This document shows positions 14,800 to 22,808 of a stretch of DNA of 33,296 nt, piece after piece. A model generated the notes under the pieces. It ran no database searches. It saw nothing but the letters and a program-made list of their open reading frames with translations, and was not told the origin of the DNA. The stretch lies in NCBI RefSeq assembly GCF_003946885.1, contig NZ_RWKQ01000040.1, forward strand, positions 1,164 through 34,459, written 5' to 3'. Position 1 is the stretch's first letter. Every line of letters starts with the position of its first letter. The DNA is from Specibacter cremeus (GTDB lineage Bacteria; Actinomycetota; Actinomycetes; Actinomycetales; Micrococcaceae). Both the position numbers and the translations under genes were made by a program.

Positions 14800-15185
14800 T
14801 GGCCGACGCAATCGGGATCGCCTCCACCGGCCTGACCCTGCACCGCAAGTGGCTCGACGCGGTCTCCGACAACCTGGCCAACGCGAACACGGCCACGCGG
14901 ACCAGCGCCCAGGCGTTCCGCGCCCGCTACGTGCTGGCCGAGGCCGGCACGGGCACCTCGGGGGTGTACGTGGCCGGGGCCGCCTATGGGGACGCCACCG
15001 GCCGGCTGGTCCACGAACCGGACAACCCGCTGGCCGACGCGCAGGGGTACGTGCGCTACCCGGACATCGACCTCGCCTCCCAGATGGGGCAGCTGATCAT
15101 GGCCCAGCGCGGCTACCAGGCCAACGCGGCCGTCGTCGACCGGGCCAAGACCATGTACGAGGCCGGATTGCAGATTGGAAAGTAA
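14799..15185 (+). CDS. flgC: FlgC, proximal rod protein
   Basis: A 128-residue rod protein. The N-terminus ASTGLTLHRKWLDAVSDNLANANTA is a variant of the rod/hook signature. The C-terminus VRYPDIDLASQMGQLIMAQRGYQANAAVVDRAKTMYEAGLQIGK is the highly conserved FlgC ending. The ATG at 14799 overlaps the flgB stop by one base (TGATG). The upstream open frame is not rod-like. It is exported and built into the rod with FlgB. Confidence 0.94.
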   Translation: MADAIGIASTGLTLHRKWLDAVSDNLANANTATRTSAQAFRARYVLAEAGTGTSGVYVAGAAYGDATGRLVHEPDNPLADAQGYVRYPDIDLASQMGQLIMAQRGYQANAAVVDRAKTMYEAGLQIGK

Positions 15186-15188
15186 CCG

Positions 15189-15494
15189 ATGAGCCTTCAA
15201 CCCATCGCCGGCGTCACCGCCACCGCGTACCTTCCCGACGCGACCGGCACGCCCGGGTCCGCCGCCGCGCCCGGCTCCGGGTTCGGCACGGCGCTGGCCG
15301 GCGCCCTCGACAACGTCCAGACGCTCTCCGCGGACGCGAACAAGCTGGCCGTGCAGGCCGTCACCGGCAACCTCGACGACATCCACCAGGCCACGCTCGC
15401 CGCGACCCGCGCCCAGGTCACGCTCGAACTCGTCTCCACCCTGCGCAACAAGGGTGTCGAGGCGTTCAACGACATCATGCGGATGCAGGCCTGA
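15189..15494 (+). CDS. fliE: FliE, MS-ring/rod junction protein
   Basis: A 101-residue protein of the hook-basal body FliE family. The conserved half is residues about 40-101 (LAGALDNVQTLSADANKLAVQAVTG, DDIHQATLAATRAQVTLELVSTLRNKGVEAFNDIMRMQ), and the N-terminus is variable. FliE joins the MS ring to the rod and is an early export substrate. It starts three bases after the flgC stop, and its own stop overlaps the fliF ATG. Confidence 0.92.
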   Translation: MSLQPIAGVTATAYLPDATGTPGSAAAPGSGFGTALAGALDNVQTLSADANKLAVQAVTGNLDDIHQATLAATRAQVTLELVSTLRNKGVEAFNDIMRMQA

Positions 15495-17074
15495 TGCCCC
15501 CGGCCATTGCGAACGCCTGGGGCCGGGTTGCCGGGGCGGTGCGGGGATTCTCGTTCGCCCAGCGCACGCTGGCGATCCTCGCCGTCGCCGTGCTGGTCCT
15601 CGGCACGGTGGCGCTCACGGCCTGGCTGACCAAGCCCACGTATTCGCCGCTGTTCTCCGGCGTGTCGGCCGCGGACGCCAACTCGATCGTGTCCCAGCTC
15701 AAGACGGACAATGTCCCGTACCAGCTGGCCAACGGCGGGTCCACGATCCTGGTGCCGGACGCCAAGGTGTACGACGAACGCCTGAAGGCGGCCGCCGCCG
15801 GGCTGCCTTCCGCCACGACCGGCGGCTATTCGCTGCTGGACAACATGGGCGTCACGTCTTCCGAGTTCCAGCAGAACGTCACGTACAAGCGCGCCATGGA
15901 GGGCGAACTGGCCAAGACCATCATGGCCATGGATGGCGTGGCGAACGCGTCGGTGAAGCTGGCCATCCCGGAGAAGACGGTGTTCACGTCGACGAAGACG
16001 GACCCGACGGCGTCCGTGTTCGTGGAGACCACCCCGGGCGCGCAGCTGGGCGACAACCAGGTCAATGCGATCGTGCACCTGACCTCGTCCGCCGTCGAGG
16101 GGCTCAAGCCGGCCAACGTGTCCGTCGTCGACGCGAAGGGCAACGTGCTCTCCACCGGCGGGGCCACCGGCAGCGCCGACAAGCAGGCCACCGACTACGA
16201 GGGCCGCGTGTCAGCCGACGTGCAGGCCATGCTGGACCGCGTGCTCGGACCGGGCAAATCAACCGTGTCGCTGACGGCCACCATGGACAAGACGTCCTCC
16301 GACATCGTGAAGGAATCGTTCAAGGCCCCGGCCGGCGGCGCCCCAGCGCTGAACGAATCATCCAGCTCGCAGAAGTCGACCGGCGGCACGGGGACCGGCG
16401 CGGGCGTCCTGGGCCCCGACAACATCGCCGTCCCGAACCCCTCCACGGCAGCCGGCGGCAACAGCGAGTCGACGCAGGCCACCCGGAACAACGGCGTGGA
16501 CAAGACGACCGAGAACACGACCGTCCCGGCCGGCATCCTGCAGCGCCAGTCCTTGTCCGTCGCCGTCGACAAGGGCGCCGCCGGCAGCATCGATGCGGCC
16601 ACGCTGACCGAGATGATCTCGACCGCGGCCGGTGTCAACACGGCCCGCGGCGACACCGTCACGGTCAAGCTGGTGCCGTTCTCCACCGCCGCGGCCGACG
16701 CCGCGAAGGCCGCCCTGGACGCGGCCCGGAAGGAGGCCGACGCGGCCGCCACTGCGGCAACGTGGCGCAACATCGGGCTGGGTGCGTTCGGTGTGCTCGT
16801 GGCGCTGCTGGCGCTGGTCCTGTACGCCCGGAAGAACCGCCGCCAGGTGCGCGAAATCGTCGACCTGGGCGAGAAGGCGGGCCCATTCGTCCAGGTGGAG
16901 TCACTGCCGCTGACGTCGGCGCTGCCCGCCATCCCGGAGCCCGTCATCCTGCCGGCGGCCGAGGAATCCGACAGCGGCGCCAAGCGCGCCTCGATCAACG
17001 CGCTGGCCGTCGCCGACCCGGAAAAGACGGCGGCCCTGTTGCGCTCGCTCATGGATGAGCGGGTGACCAAGTGA
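15494..17074 (+). CDS. fliF: FliF, MS-ring protein
   Basis: A 526-residue inner-membrane protein forming the MS ring. There are two membrane helices, at residues about 24-46 (LAILAVAVLVLGTVALTAWL) and 424-447 (IGLGAFGVLVALLALVLYA). Between them lie the ring-building domains (LFSGVSAADANSIVSQLK, then the YscJ/FliF core with EGELAKTIMAMDGVANASVKLAIPE). The cytoplasmic tail ends with a FliG-binding segment (PEKTAALLRSLMDERV). The length is typical. The ATG at 15494 overlaps the fliE stop (TGATG). The stop overlaps the fliG GTG. Confidence 0.95.
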   Translation: MPPAIANAWGRVAGAVRGFSFAQRTLAILAVAVLVLGTVALTAWLTKPTYSPLFSGVSAADANSIVSQLKTDNVPYQLANGGSTILVPDAKVYDERLKAAAAGLPSATTGGYSLLDNMGVTSSEFQQNVTYKRAMEGELAKTIMAMDGVANASVKLAIPEKTVFTSTKTDPTASVFVETTPGAQLGDNQVNAIVHLTSSAVEGLKPANVSVVDAKGNVLSTGGATGSADKQATDYEGRVSADVQAMLDRVLGPGKSTVSLTATMDKTSSDIVKESFKAPAGGAPALNESSSSQKSTGGTGTGAGVLGPDNIAVPNPSTAAGGNSESTQATRNNGVDKTTENTTVPAGILQRQSLSVAVDKGAAGSIDAATLTEMISTAAGVNTARGDTVTVKLVPFSTAAADAAKAALDAARKEADAAATAATWRNIGLGAFGVLVALLALVLYARKNRRQVREIVDLGEKAGPFVQVESLPLTSALPAIPEPVILPAAEESDSGAKRASINALAVADPEKTAALLRSLMDERVTK

Positions 17075-18087
17075 GCGACGTCGCCGAGCTGACCGGGACG
17101 CAGAAGGCCGCCGCCGTCCTCATGCAGCTGTCCCAACCGGCGGCCGCGGCCGTCATGACGCATTTGAGCGAGGCGGAGGCGGAGGCCGTGGCCGTCGAGA
17201 TCGTGGCCATGCGCCGGGTCAGCCCGGACGTCGCCGACGACGTCATCGGCGAATTCCACGAGATGGTGGTCAGTGGCCGCCGTGCCGCCCTGGGTGGTCC
17301 GGAGATGGCCGCCGGTCTGCTCGAGGCCTCTTTCGGCGCCGAACGCGCGGCCGGCCTCATGGACCGGCTGGCGTCCAACCTGGCGGGCAAGCCCTTCGAG
17401 TTCCTGGAGGACGCCGAACCGGCCCAGGTCGTGTCGCTGCTCGAGGGCGAGCTGCCGCAGACCATCGGGCTGGTGCTCGCCCACCTGGGCCCCGACCGCG
17501 CCTCGGCGGCACTGGCCGGGCTGCCGGCCGAACAGCGCGTCGACGTCGCCCAGGCCATCGCCACCATGGGCGCCGCCGCCCCGGAGGCCGTCGGCATCGT
17601 GGCCGACACCCTGCGCCAGCGTGCCTTGGCGGTCGTCTCGCCGCGGGAGAAGACGGCCGTGATCGGCGGCGTCCAGCCGTTGGTCGAAATCATCAACCGG
17701 GCCGACATCGCCACCGAACGCGCCCTGCTGGCGGAGCTCGAATCCCGGGACCCGGACCTGGCCGAGGAGGTGCGCTCCCGCATGCTCACGTTCTCCGACC
17801 TGGTGCACCTGGATGACCGCGACGTGCAGCTGGTGCTGCGCGGCACCGAGGCCCGCGCCCTGGCCATGGCCATGAAGGGCGCCGACGCCCAGGTCATCGA
17901 CGCCATCAAGCACAACATCTCCGAACGCAACCGCGAGGTGCTGGAGTCCGAGGTCGAATCGCTCGGCCCGGTCCGGGTTTCCGAGGTCGAGCAGGCCCGC
18001 GCCGACGTGGTGCGCACCATCCGCGAGCTGGAGGCCGAAGGGTCCATCACGATCCGGCGTGGGGAGGAGGACGCCATTGTCTACTGA
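17071..18087 (+). CDS. fliG: FliG, flagellar rotor/switch protein
   Basis: A 338-residue C-ring protein that links FliF to FliM and turns on MotA. The N-terminal domain (TGTQKAAAVLMQLS), middle domain (ELPQTIGLVLAHL at about 127-139) and C-terminal torque domain (LDDRDVQLVLRGTEARALAMAMKGA) are all present. Family members usually have EHPQ in the middle domain; here residues 127-130 are ELPQ. The charged torque helix (SERNREVLESEVESLGPVRVSEVEQAR) is intact. The GTG start lies in the fliF end (GTGA overlap). fliH starts inside its last codons. Confidence 0.94.
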   Translation: MSDVAELTGTQKAAAVLMQLSQPAAAAVMTHLSEAEAEAVAVEIVAMRRVSPDVADDVIGEFHEMVVSGRRAALGGPEMAAGLLEASFGAERAAGLMDRLASNLAGKPFEFLEDAEPAQVVSLLEGELPQTIGLVLAHLGPDRASAALAGLPAEQRVDVAQAIATMGAAAPEAVGIVADTLRQRALAVVSPREKTAVIGGVQPLVEIINRADIATERALLAELESRDPDLAEEVRSRMLTFSDLVHLDDRDVQLVLRGTEARALAMAMKGADAQVIDAIKHNISERNREVLESEVESLGPVRVSEVEQARADVVRTIRELEAEGSITIRRGEEDAIVY

Positions 18088-18787
18088 GCAGACCCGGTCT
18101 ACCGGGCAGACACTGTCCCTGGCCCCGTCCGACCGCGTCCTCCCCGCGGCCTTCCCGGTCGTGGCCGGCACGGACCACCGGCGGGCCCGGGAGCGCGGCC
18201 ACACCGAAGGCCGCGCGGCCGGGTACGCCGCCGGGCTCCGGCACGCCGAGACGGAGACCGAAGCGGCACGGCGCCACATGGAGGCCGAACACGCGGCACT
18301 GCTGCAACGGGTGCGGTCGGACGCCGCCACGGCCCTGGCCCGCCAGCTCGCGACCCTGGAGGCGGCGACGCGAGCCCTGGAACGACGGACGGCCCCCGTG
18401 CTGGCCGACGCCGAGACCGTGTTGGCCGACTGCGCGCTGCAGCTGGCGCAGGCGGTGCTCGGCACGGTAATGGACGACGCCGGAACGCGGGCCCGCGCGG
18501 CCCTCACCAGGGTGCTGGGCCACCCCGGCGCGGCCGGCCCCGTGCGTGTCCGGCTGCATCCGGACGACCTGGCCGTGCTGGAGCGGCCACTCACGGACGC
18601 CGCGGACGCCGGCCTGGCGAACCCCGCCTTCGCGCACCTTGACCTGTCGAGCCTCGACGTCGTCGCGGACGATTCGCTCGCCCCCGGCGACGCCGTTGCC
18701 GACTTCCCGGACGGCTTCCTGGACGCGCGCATCGGCACGGCGCTTGAGCGGGCCCGCGCCGCGTTGTTGACGGACGGTTCCGCATGA
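18077..18787 (+). CDS. fliH: FliH, negative regulator of the flagellar export ATPase
   Basis: A 236-residue cytoplasmic protein that binds FliI and tethers it to the C ring and export gate. Near residue 40-60 four glycines are spaced by exactly three residues (G-HTE-G-RAA-G-YAA-G), the GxxxG repeat typical of FliH. A long alanine-rich helix follows, and the C-terminal domain shares the V-ATPase E-subunit-like pattern. The likely start is TTG at 18077, because GGAGGAGG lies six bases upstream and overlaps the fliG end. A GTG at 18059 is the alternative. The stop overlaps the fliI ATG. Confidence 0.87.
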   Translation: MSTEQTRSTGQTLSLAPSDRVLPAAFPVVAGTDHRRARERGHTEGRAAGYAAGLRHAETETEAARRHMEAEHAALLQRVRSDAATALARQLATLEAATRALERRTAPVLADAETVLADCALQLAQAVLGTVMDDAGTRARAALTRVLGHPGAAGPVRVRLHPDDLAVLERPLTDAADAGLANPAFAHLDLSSLDVVADDSLAPGDAVADFPDGFLDARIGTALERARAALLTDGSA

Positions 18788-20166
18788 GCGTCGCGACGAC
18801 CGTCCGCGCGGGGCATGCGCCAGTGCGGGCGGACGGGCTGCCGGGCCTGCTTCCGGGCCTGCTGTCGGTGGCGTTCCCCGCCGCGCTGCGCGCGGCCGCG
18901 CCCGAGCGCGTCGGCGAGGTGACCGCCGTCGTCGGCCTCACCGCCTCCGTCAGCGGGCTGGACTGCGCGGTGGGCGACATGGTCGCCATCGGCGCCCCGA
19001 CCCCGGTGGACGCCGAGGTGGTCGCCGTGCAGGGCGGGATCACCCGGATCATGCCGCTGGGCCCCGTCGCCGGGCTGGCCCGCGGCATCCCCGTCCGCGC
19101 GCGGCGTGAGCCGCTGCTGGTGCCCACCGGCGACGGGCTGCTCGGCCGGGTGCTGGACGGGCTCGGCCGGCCCATCGACGGCCTGGGGCCGCTGCCGCCG
19201 CACGCCGGCGTGCCGCTGGAGAACGCCACACCGAACTCGATGGACCGCGCCCGCATCACGGCGCCGCTGCACACCGGCGTGCGCGTGCTCGACACACTCG
19301 TCACGGCCGGCCGCGGGCAGCGCCTGGGCCTGTTCGCCGGCTCCGGCGTCGGCAAATCGTCGCTGCTGTCCATGATCGCGCGCGGCACCGAGGCGGAGGT
19401 GTCGGTGATCGCCCTCGTGGGGGAGCGCGGCCGCGAGGTGCGCGAATTCCTCGAGGACGACCTCGGCCCCGACGGCCTGGCCCGCTCCATCGTCGTCGTC
19501 GCCACCAGCGACGAACCCGCGCTGGTGCGCCGGCGGGCCGCGTTCACGGCCACGCGCATCGCCGAGTCGTTCCGGGACCGCGGCGCCGACGTCATGCTCA
19601 TGATGGACTCGCTCACCCGCGTGGCCATGGCCCAGCGCGAGATCGGGCTCTCGGTTGGCGAGCCGCCCGCCACGCGGGGCTACCCGCCGTCGACCTTCTC
19701 CTTGCTGGCGCGCCTGCTCGAACGCGCCGGCACGGACCGCACCGGGTCCGTCACCGGCATGTACACGGTGCTCGTCGACGGCGACGACCACAACGAACCG
19801 ATCGCCGACGCCGTCCGGTCGATCCTGGACGGGCACGTCGTGCTGGACCGCAAACTGGCCGTGGCCGGCCACTTCCCGGCCGTCGATGCGCTCGGTTCCA
19901 TCTCGCGCGTCGCGTCGAAGGTGTGCACGCCGGCGCAGAAGCACGACGCCGGGACGTTGCGGAAGGTGATGGCGGCGCGTCGGGCCGTGCAGGACCTGAT
20001 AGACGTGGGCGCCTACCACGCGGGGACGAACCCGTTGGTGGATGCGGCGCTGGCGCACGCCGGCGCGATCGAGGCGTTCCTGCGCCAGGACATGGACGCG
20101 CAGGTTCCGGGTGCGGCCGCGTGGGAACAATTGCGTAACCTGACCGAGGCGATGGGTGGGATCTGA
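18784..20166 (+). CDS. fliI: FliI, flagellar export ATPase
   Basis: A 460-residue F1-beta-like ATPase that powers the cytoplasmic export platform. Walker A GSGVGKSS includes K191. Walker B is VMLMMDSLTRVAMAQREIGL. ATP synthase-family landmarks include GLGRPIDG, RGREVREF, GEPPATRGYPPSTFSLLARLLERAG and the C-terminal helical domain. The length is standard. The ATG at 18784 overlaps the fliH stop by four bases, and its stop overlaps the fliJ ATG by one. It acts with FliH and FliJ, encoded on either side. Confidence 0.96.
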   Translation: MSVATTVRAGHAPVRADGLPGLLPGLLSVAFPAALRAAAPERVGEVTAVVGLTASVSGLDCAVGDMVAIGAPTPVDAEVVAVQGGITRIMPLGPVAGLARGIPVRARREPLLVPTGDGLLGRVLDGLGRPIDGLGPLPPHAGVPLENATPNSMDRARITAPLHTGVRVLDTLVTAGRGQRLGLFAGSGVGKSSLLSMIARGTEAEVSVIALVGERGREVREFLEDDLGPDGLARSIVVVATSDEPALVRRRAAFTATRIAESFRDRGADVMLMMDSLTRVAMAQREIGLSVGEPPATRGYPPSTFSLLARLLERAGTDRTGSVTGMYTVLVDGDDHNEPIADAVRSILDGHVVLDRKLAVAGHFPAVDALGSISRVASKVCTPAQKHDAGTLRKVMAARRAVQDLIDVGAYHAGTNPLVDAALAHAGAIEAFLRQDMDAQVPGAAAWEQLRNLTEAMGGI

Positions 20167-20606
20167 TGGGCAACACGTTCAGGCTGGCCGGGTTGTTGCG
20201 GTTCCGGCAGGTGCAGGCGGATGAGGCCGCGGGCGTGCTGGCCCGCACCAACGGCCGGCGGCGGGCGCACCAGGACGCGATCGCGGCCGCCCGCGACAAA
20301 CTGGGGACCACGCCCGGGGAGCCCGGTTCGGCGGCGGCGCTGGCGGCGGCGGCGGCCGCCCGGTCGGCGGCCCGGCACATGCTGGCGGACCTGCACGCCC
20401 TGACCGACTCGCTCGACGACGCGGCCCGCGCGGCCGAGGCCGACCTGGTTGCCGCCAAGACGGCGTCCAGCACGCTGGAAAAACTGGCCGACCAGCACGC
20501 CGCCGCCCTCCTGGTGGAGGACCTGCGTGCCGAGCAGCAGGTGCTGGATGAGCTGTCCGGGACGCTGTACCGGGCGGGGACGCCCGGTGCGGGAGTCGGC
20601 CGATGA
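20166..20606 (+). CDS. fliJ: FliJ, flagellar export stalk protein
   Basis: A 146-residue, strongly coiled-coil cytoplasmic protein starting FRLAGLLRFRQVQADEAAGVLARTN, the typical FliJ opening. A long run of alanine, arginine and glutamate heptads follows. FliJ acts like the gamma stalk between the FliI ring and FlhA. Sequence conservation is low, so the call relies on the opening, the coiled coil and its place directly after fliI. The ATG overlaps the fliI stop. The stop overlaps fliK. Confidence 0.85.
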   Translation: MGNTFRLAGLLRFRQVQADEAAGVLARTNGRRRAHQDAIAAARDKLGTTPGEPGSAAALAAAAAARSAARHMLADLHALTDSLDDAARAAEADLVAAKTASSTLEKLADQHAAALLVEDLRAEQQVLDELSGTLYRAGTPGAGVGR

Positions 20607-22279
20607 GCATCCCGGCGTCCTTCGACCTGCCCGCATCGTTTGAACCGCCGGCCGGTGGGTCCACTCCCCGCGCCGACGCGGCGGGCCGCGGCGGTGGGTT
20701 TGCCGAACGGCTGCGCCACGCCCGGCTCAAGGACATGTCCGGGGCGACTGTCCCGCCCGGAAACGACGTCCCGCGCGGGACGCCTGGATCCGGTGGCACC
20801 GGATCTGCGGGCCCTGGATTCGACGTCCCCGGATTCGACGTCCCCGGGTCCGGGGTGGCCGGGCCTGACGTGGCCGGCGCGCTCTTGCCGAACCCGACCG
20901 GTCCGGATCCCGCCGCAACAACGGGTATCACTGCCGTGAGTGCGTTCGCCTTTGCTGCCGCACCGCCCGTGCCGACCGGGCCGGCCGTGCCGACCGGTAC
21001 GTCGGCCGGGGCCGTTCTCGCGGCACAGGCCACGGCGACCGCCGCGAGTGGGAGCTTGGCCGCTGGACTGGCTACGGGACCGGACACGACTTCGGCGGCC
21101 GGTCCCGGACCGTCGACGACCCGCGATGGCGGCGGCACCGCCGGGGTGCCGGTTGCCGGGATGCCTTCGGCCTCAATGCCCGACGCCGCGGTGCCTGTGG
21201 TCTCAATGCCCGTTCCCGGTGCACGGGGGCCCGTTCCGGCCCCTGCGAGCGGACTGACGACCGGCATCCAGGCCCCCGGAATTGGGACGTCCGGCACTGC
21301 GACTCCCGGCACTGCGACTCCCGGTACCGTGCCGCCCTCGGCTGGCACGGCCACGGCGGCAGACTCCACTCCGTCGACCGCTCCGCCGACTGGGCCAGCG
21401 ACCGCTCCGGCCGGCCAGGCCCGCCCGGGGTCGTCGGGCATGCCTGCCGCCGGTCCCGCCGCCGGGAACCCGCAGGCCGTGTCACTGGGCATTGACGGCG
21501 CAGGCATTGACGGCGCATGTATTGATGGCGCACGGGGCGCAGCCGCGGCGACCGGTGCCGTCACGGCCGCCACGGGCCAGCCGGTGACCGACGCGGTCCC
21601 GGCCGCTCTGGCCGACCAAGCCGACAAGCCGGCGGCCGGGACCGCGAACGGCGCCCCCGCCCACGATCCGGCGATCGGCGCCAACCGGGCCGCAGACCCC
21701 GCAGCCAACCCCGTGCTGGCGCCGAGCGGCCCGGCCGCGGCGACTTCCGTCGTCGTGCCTTCCCCCGCCGCCGCGACGACACCGCCGCCAACCACCCAGC
21801 CGGTCCCGACGCTCGTCGACCAGCTGGCCAAGCCGCTGTTCACGTTGTCGGGCGCGCCGGAGGGGCGGCATGTGATGACGGTCGAGGTGGTGCCTGATGC
21901 GCTGGGACCCGTGACCGTGCGGGCGCACATCGGCGCCGACGGCATCCGGATCGAGTTGCTGTCCGGCACCGACGCCGGGCGTGACGGGCTGCGCGCCATC
22001 CTGGCCGACCTCCGGCGCGACCTGGCCGGGCAGGGCATGAACTCGTCGCTGAGCCTCGGCTCCGGGACATCCGGCGACCCCGGCAGGCCCGGCGGCTGGA
22101 CCGCCGGTGGCTGGAACCCGGGCGGCTCGAACCCGGGTGGCTGGAACCCCGGCCAGGGATCCGGGCGCGAGTCCGGGCGCGATGCGGACGGCCCCTACCG
22201 CGCTCCCGGGCCGGACCCGGCACCCGCACGCGGGGCCGCCGGGACGCGGACCGGCAGCACCTTGGACATCACGGTTTAG
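20603..22279 (+). CDS. fliK: FliK, hook-length control protein with repeat-rich ruler
   Basis: A 558-residue FliK-like protein. The C-terminal Flg_hook domain, about residues 395-485, is recognisable (LFTLSGAPEGRHVMTVEVVPDALGPVTV, GIRIELLSG, LRAILADLRRDLAGQGM). It switches export specificity when the hook is finished. The first 390 residues are alanine/proline/glycine/threonine-rich low complexity that should behave as the ruler. Four tandem arrays of 15-bp units (pentapeptide repeats) are visible at 20816-20845, 21293-21322, 21488-21532 and 22091-22150; the last lies after the hook domain. It overlaps fliJ by four bases and precedes flgD. Confidence 0.85.
   Translation: MSIPASFDLPASFEPPAGGSTPRADAAGRGGGFAERLRHARLKDMSGATVPPGNDVPRGTPGSGGTGSAGPGFDVPGFDVPGSGVAGPDVAGALLPNPTGPDPAATTGITAVSAFAFAAAPPVPTGPAVPTGTSAGAVLAAQATATAASGSLAAGLATGPDTTSAAGPGPSTTRDGGGTAGVPVAGMPSASMPDAAVPVVSMPVPGARGPVPAPASGLTTGIQAPGIGTSGTATPGTATPGTVPPSAGTATAADSTPSTAPPTGPATAPAGQARPGSSGMPAAGPAAGNPQAVSLGIDGAGIDGACIDGARGAAAATGAVTAATGQPVTDAVPAALADQADKPAAGTANGAPAHDPAIGANRAADPAANPVLAPSGPAAATSVVVPSPAAATTPPPTTQPVPTLVDQLAKPLFTLSGAPEGRHVMTVEVVPDALGPVTVRAHIGADGIRIELLSGTDAGRDGLRAILADLRRDLAGQGMNSSLSLGSGTSGDPGRPGGWTAGGWNPGGSNPGGWNPGQGSGRESGRDADGPYRAPGPDPAPARGAAGTRTGSTLDITV
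20816..20845 (+). repeat. 15-bp tandem duplication in fliK
   Basis: Two identical copies of GGATTCGACGTCCCC (20816-20830 and 20831-20845) encode the pentapeptide repeat GFDVP-GFDVP. A more diverged GSGVA/GPDVA pair follows at once, suggesting an older, decaying array. Confidence 0.9.
21293..21322 (+). repeat. 15-bp tandem duplication in fliK
   Basis: Two identical copies of GGCACTGCGACTCCC (21293-21307 and 21308-21322) encode GTATP repeats. A partly matching third unit (GGTACCGTGCCGCCC) follows. Confidence 0.9.
21488..21532 (+). repeat. Three 15-bp tandem units in fliK
   Basis: GGCATTGACGGCGCA occurs twice in perfect copy (21488-21502, 21503-21517) and a third time with four changes, three of them in its first three bases (21518-21532). 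It encodes GIDGA-GIDGA-CIDGA. Confidence 0.9.
22091..22150 (+). repeat. Four 15-bp tandem units in the fliK 3' end
   Basis: Units at 22091-22105, 22106-22120, 22121-22135 and 22136-22150 share the pattern GG(C/T)GGCT(G/C)GAACCC. They encode GGWTA, GGWNP, GGSNP and GGWNP, a glycine/tryptophan/asparagine tail placed after the hook-domain region. Confidence 0.9.
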
Positions 22280-22304
22280 ATCACGACTTGGAAAGGAGCA
22301 CCCC

Positions 22305-22796
22305 TTGAGCATTGGCGCCACAGAGCCCGCAGCGCCCGTCGGTTCGACGTCCCCCGTTGCACCGGCCACCGCGGTGACCGGGCTGTACAACACGTCCCAG
22401 GGTCGCAAGCCCAAACAGGTCATGGACTCCGCAGTGTTCATGAACCTGCTCGTCACGCAGCTGCGCAACCAGGACCCGTCCTCGCCCATGGACACGAACC
22501 AGATGATCTCGCAGACGACGCAGCTGGCCACCATGGAGAAGCTGACCAGCATGGACACGACGGCCACCGAGAACTTCTCGCTGCAGATGCGCACGTCCGC
22601 CGCCGCGCTGATCGGACAGCTCGTGTCCTGGAAGGACGCCGACGGGGCCGAGCATTCCGGCATCGCCGGCGCCGTCTCCTTCGCCGGGTCCGTTCCCACC
22701 GTGACGATCGGCACCGACAAGGTGGCGCTCGACTCGATTTCCGGCGTCACCACGACGCCGGCCCCCACACCGACCGCCGCAGTACCCACCGCCTAG
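22305..22796 (+). CDS. flgD: FlgD, hook-cap scaffolding protein
   Basis: A 163-residue protein that caps the growing hook. The conserved N-terminal region is clear (MDSAVFMNLLVTQLRNQDPSSPMDTNQMISQTTQLATMEKL, residues about 40-80). The C-terminal half is short, as in Gram-positive FlgD, and ends in a proline/threonine tail. No ATG fits; TTG at 22305 is chosen because GAAAGGAG (22290-22297) lies just upstream. It follows fliK by 25 bases and precedes the hook gene by 12. It is exported and lost when the hook is complete. Confidence 0.92.
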   Translation: MSIGATEPAAPVGSTSPVAPATAVTGLYNTSQGRKPKQVMDSAVFMNLLVTQLRNQDPSSPMDTNQMISQTTQLATMEKLTSMDTTATENFSLQMRTSAAALIGQLVSWKDADGAEHSGIAGAVSFAGSVPTVTIGTDKVALDSISGVTTTPAPTPTAAVPTA

Positions 22797-22808
22797 AAAG
22801 GTTCTTCC

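Noticed and set aside
16195-20130. 1311-residue open frame on the minus strand opposite fliF-fliI
   Set aside because: Composition is arginine/glycine/histidine-rich shadow coding typical of high-GC DNA, and it lies opposite four well-recognised genes.
20816-22150. fliK repeats read as a CRISPR array
   Set aside because: Units are directly adjacent 15-mers in frame within a coding region, with no spacers.
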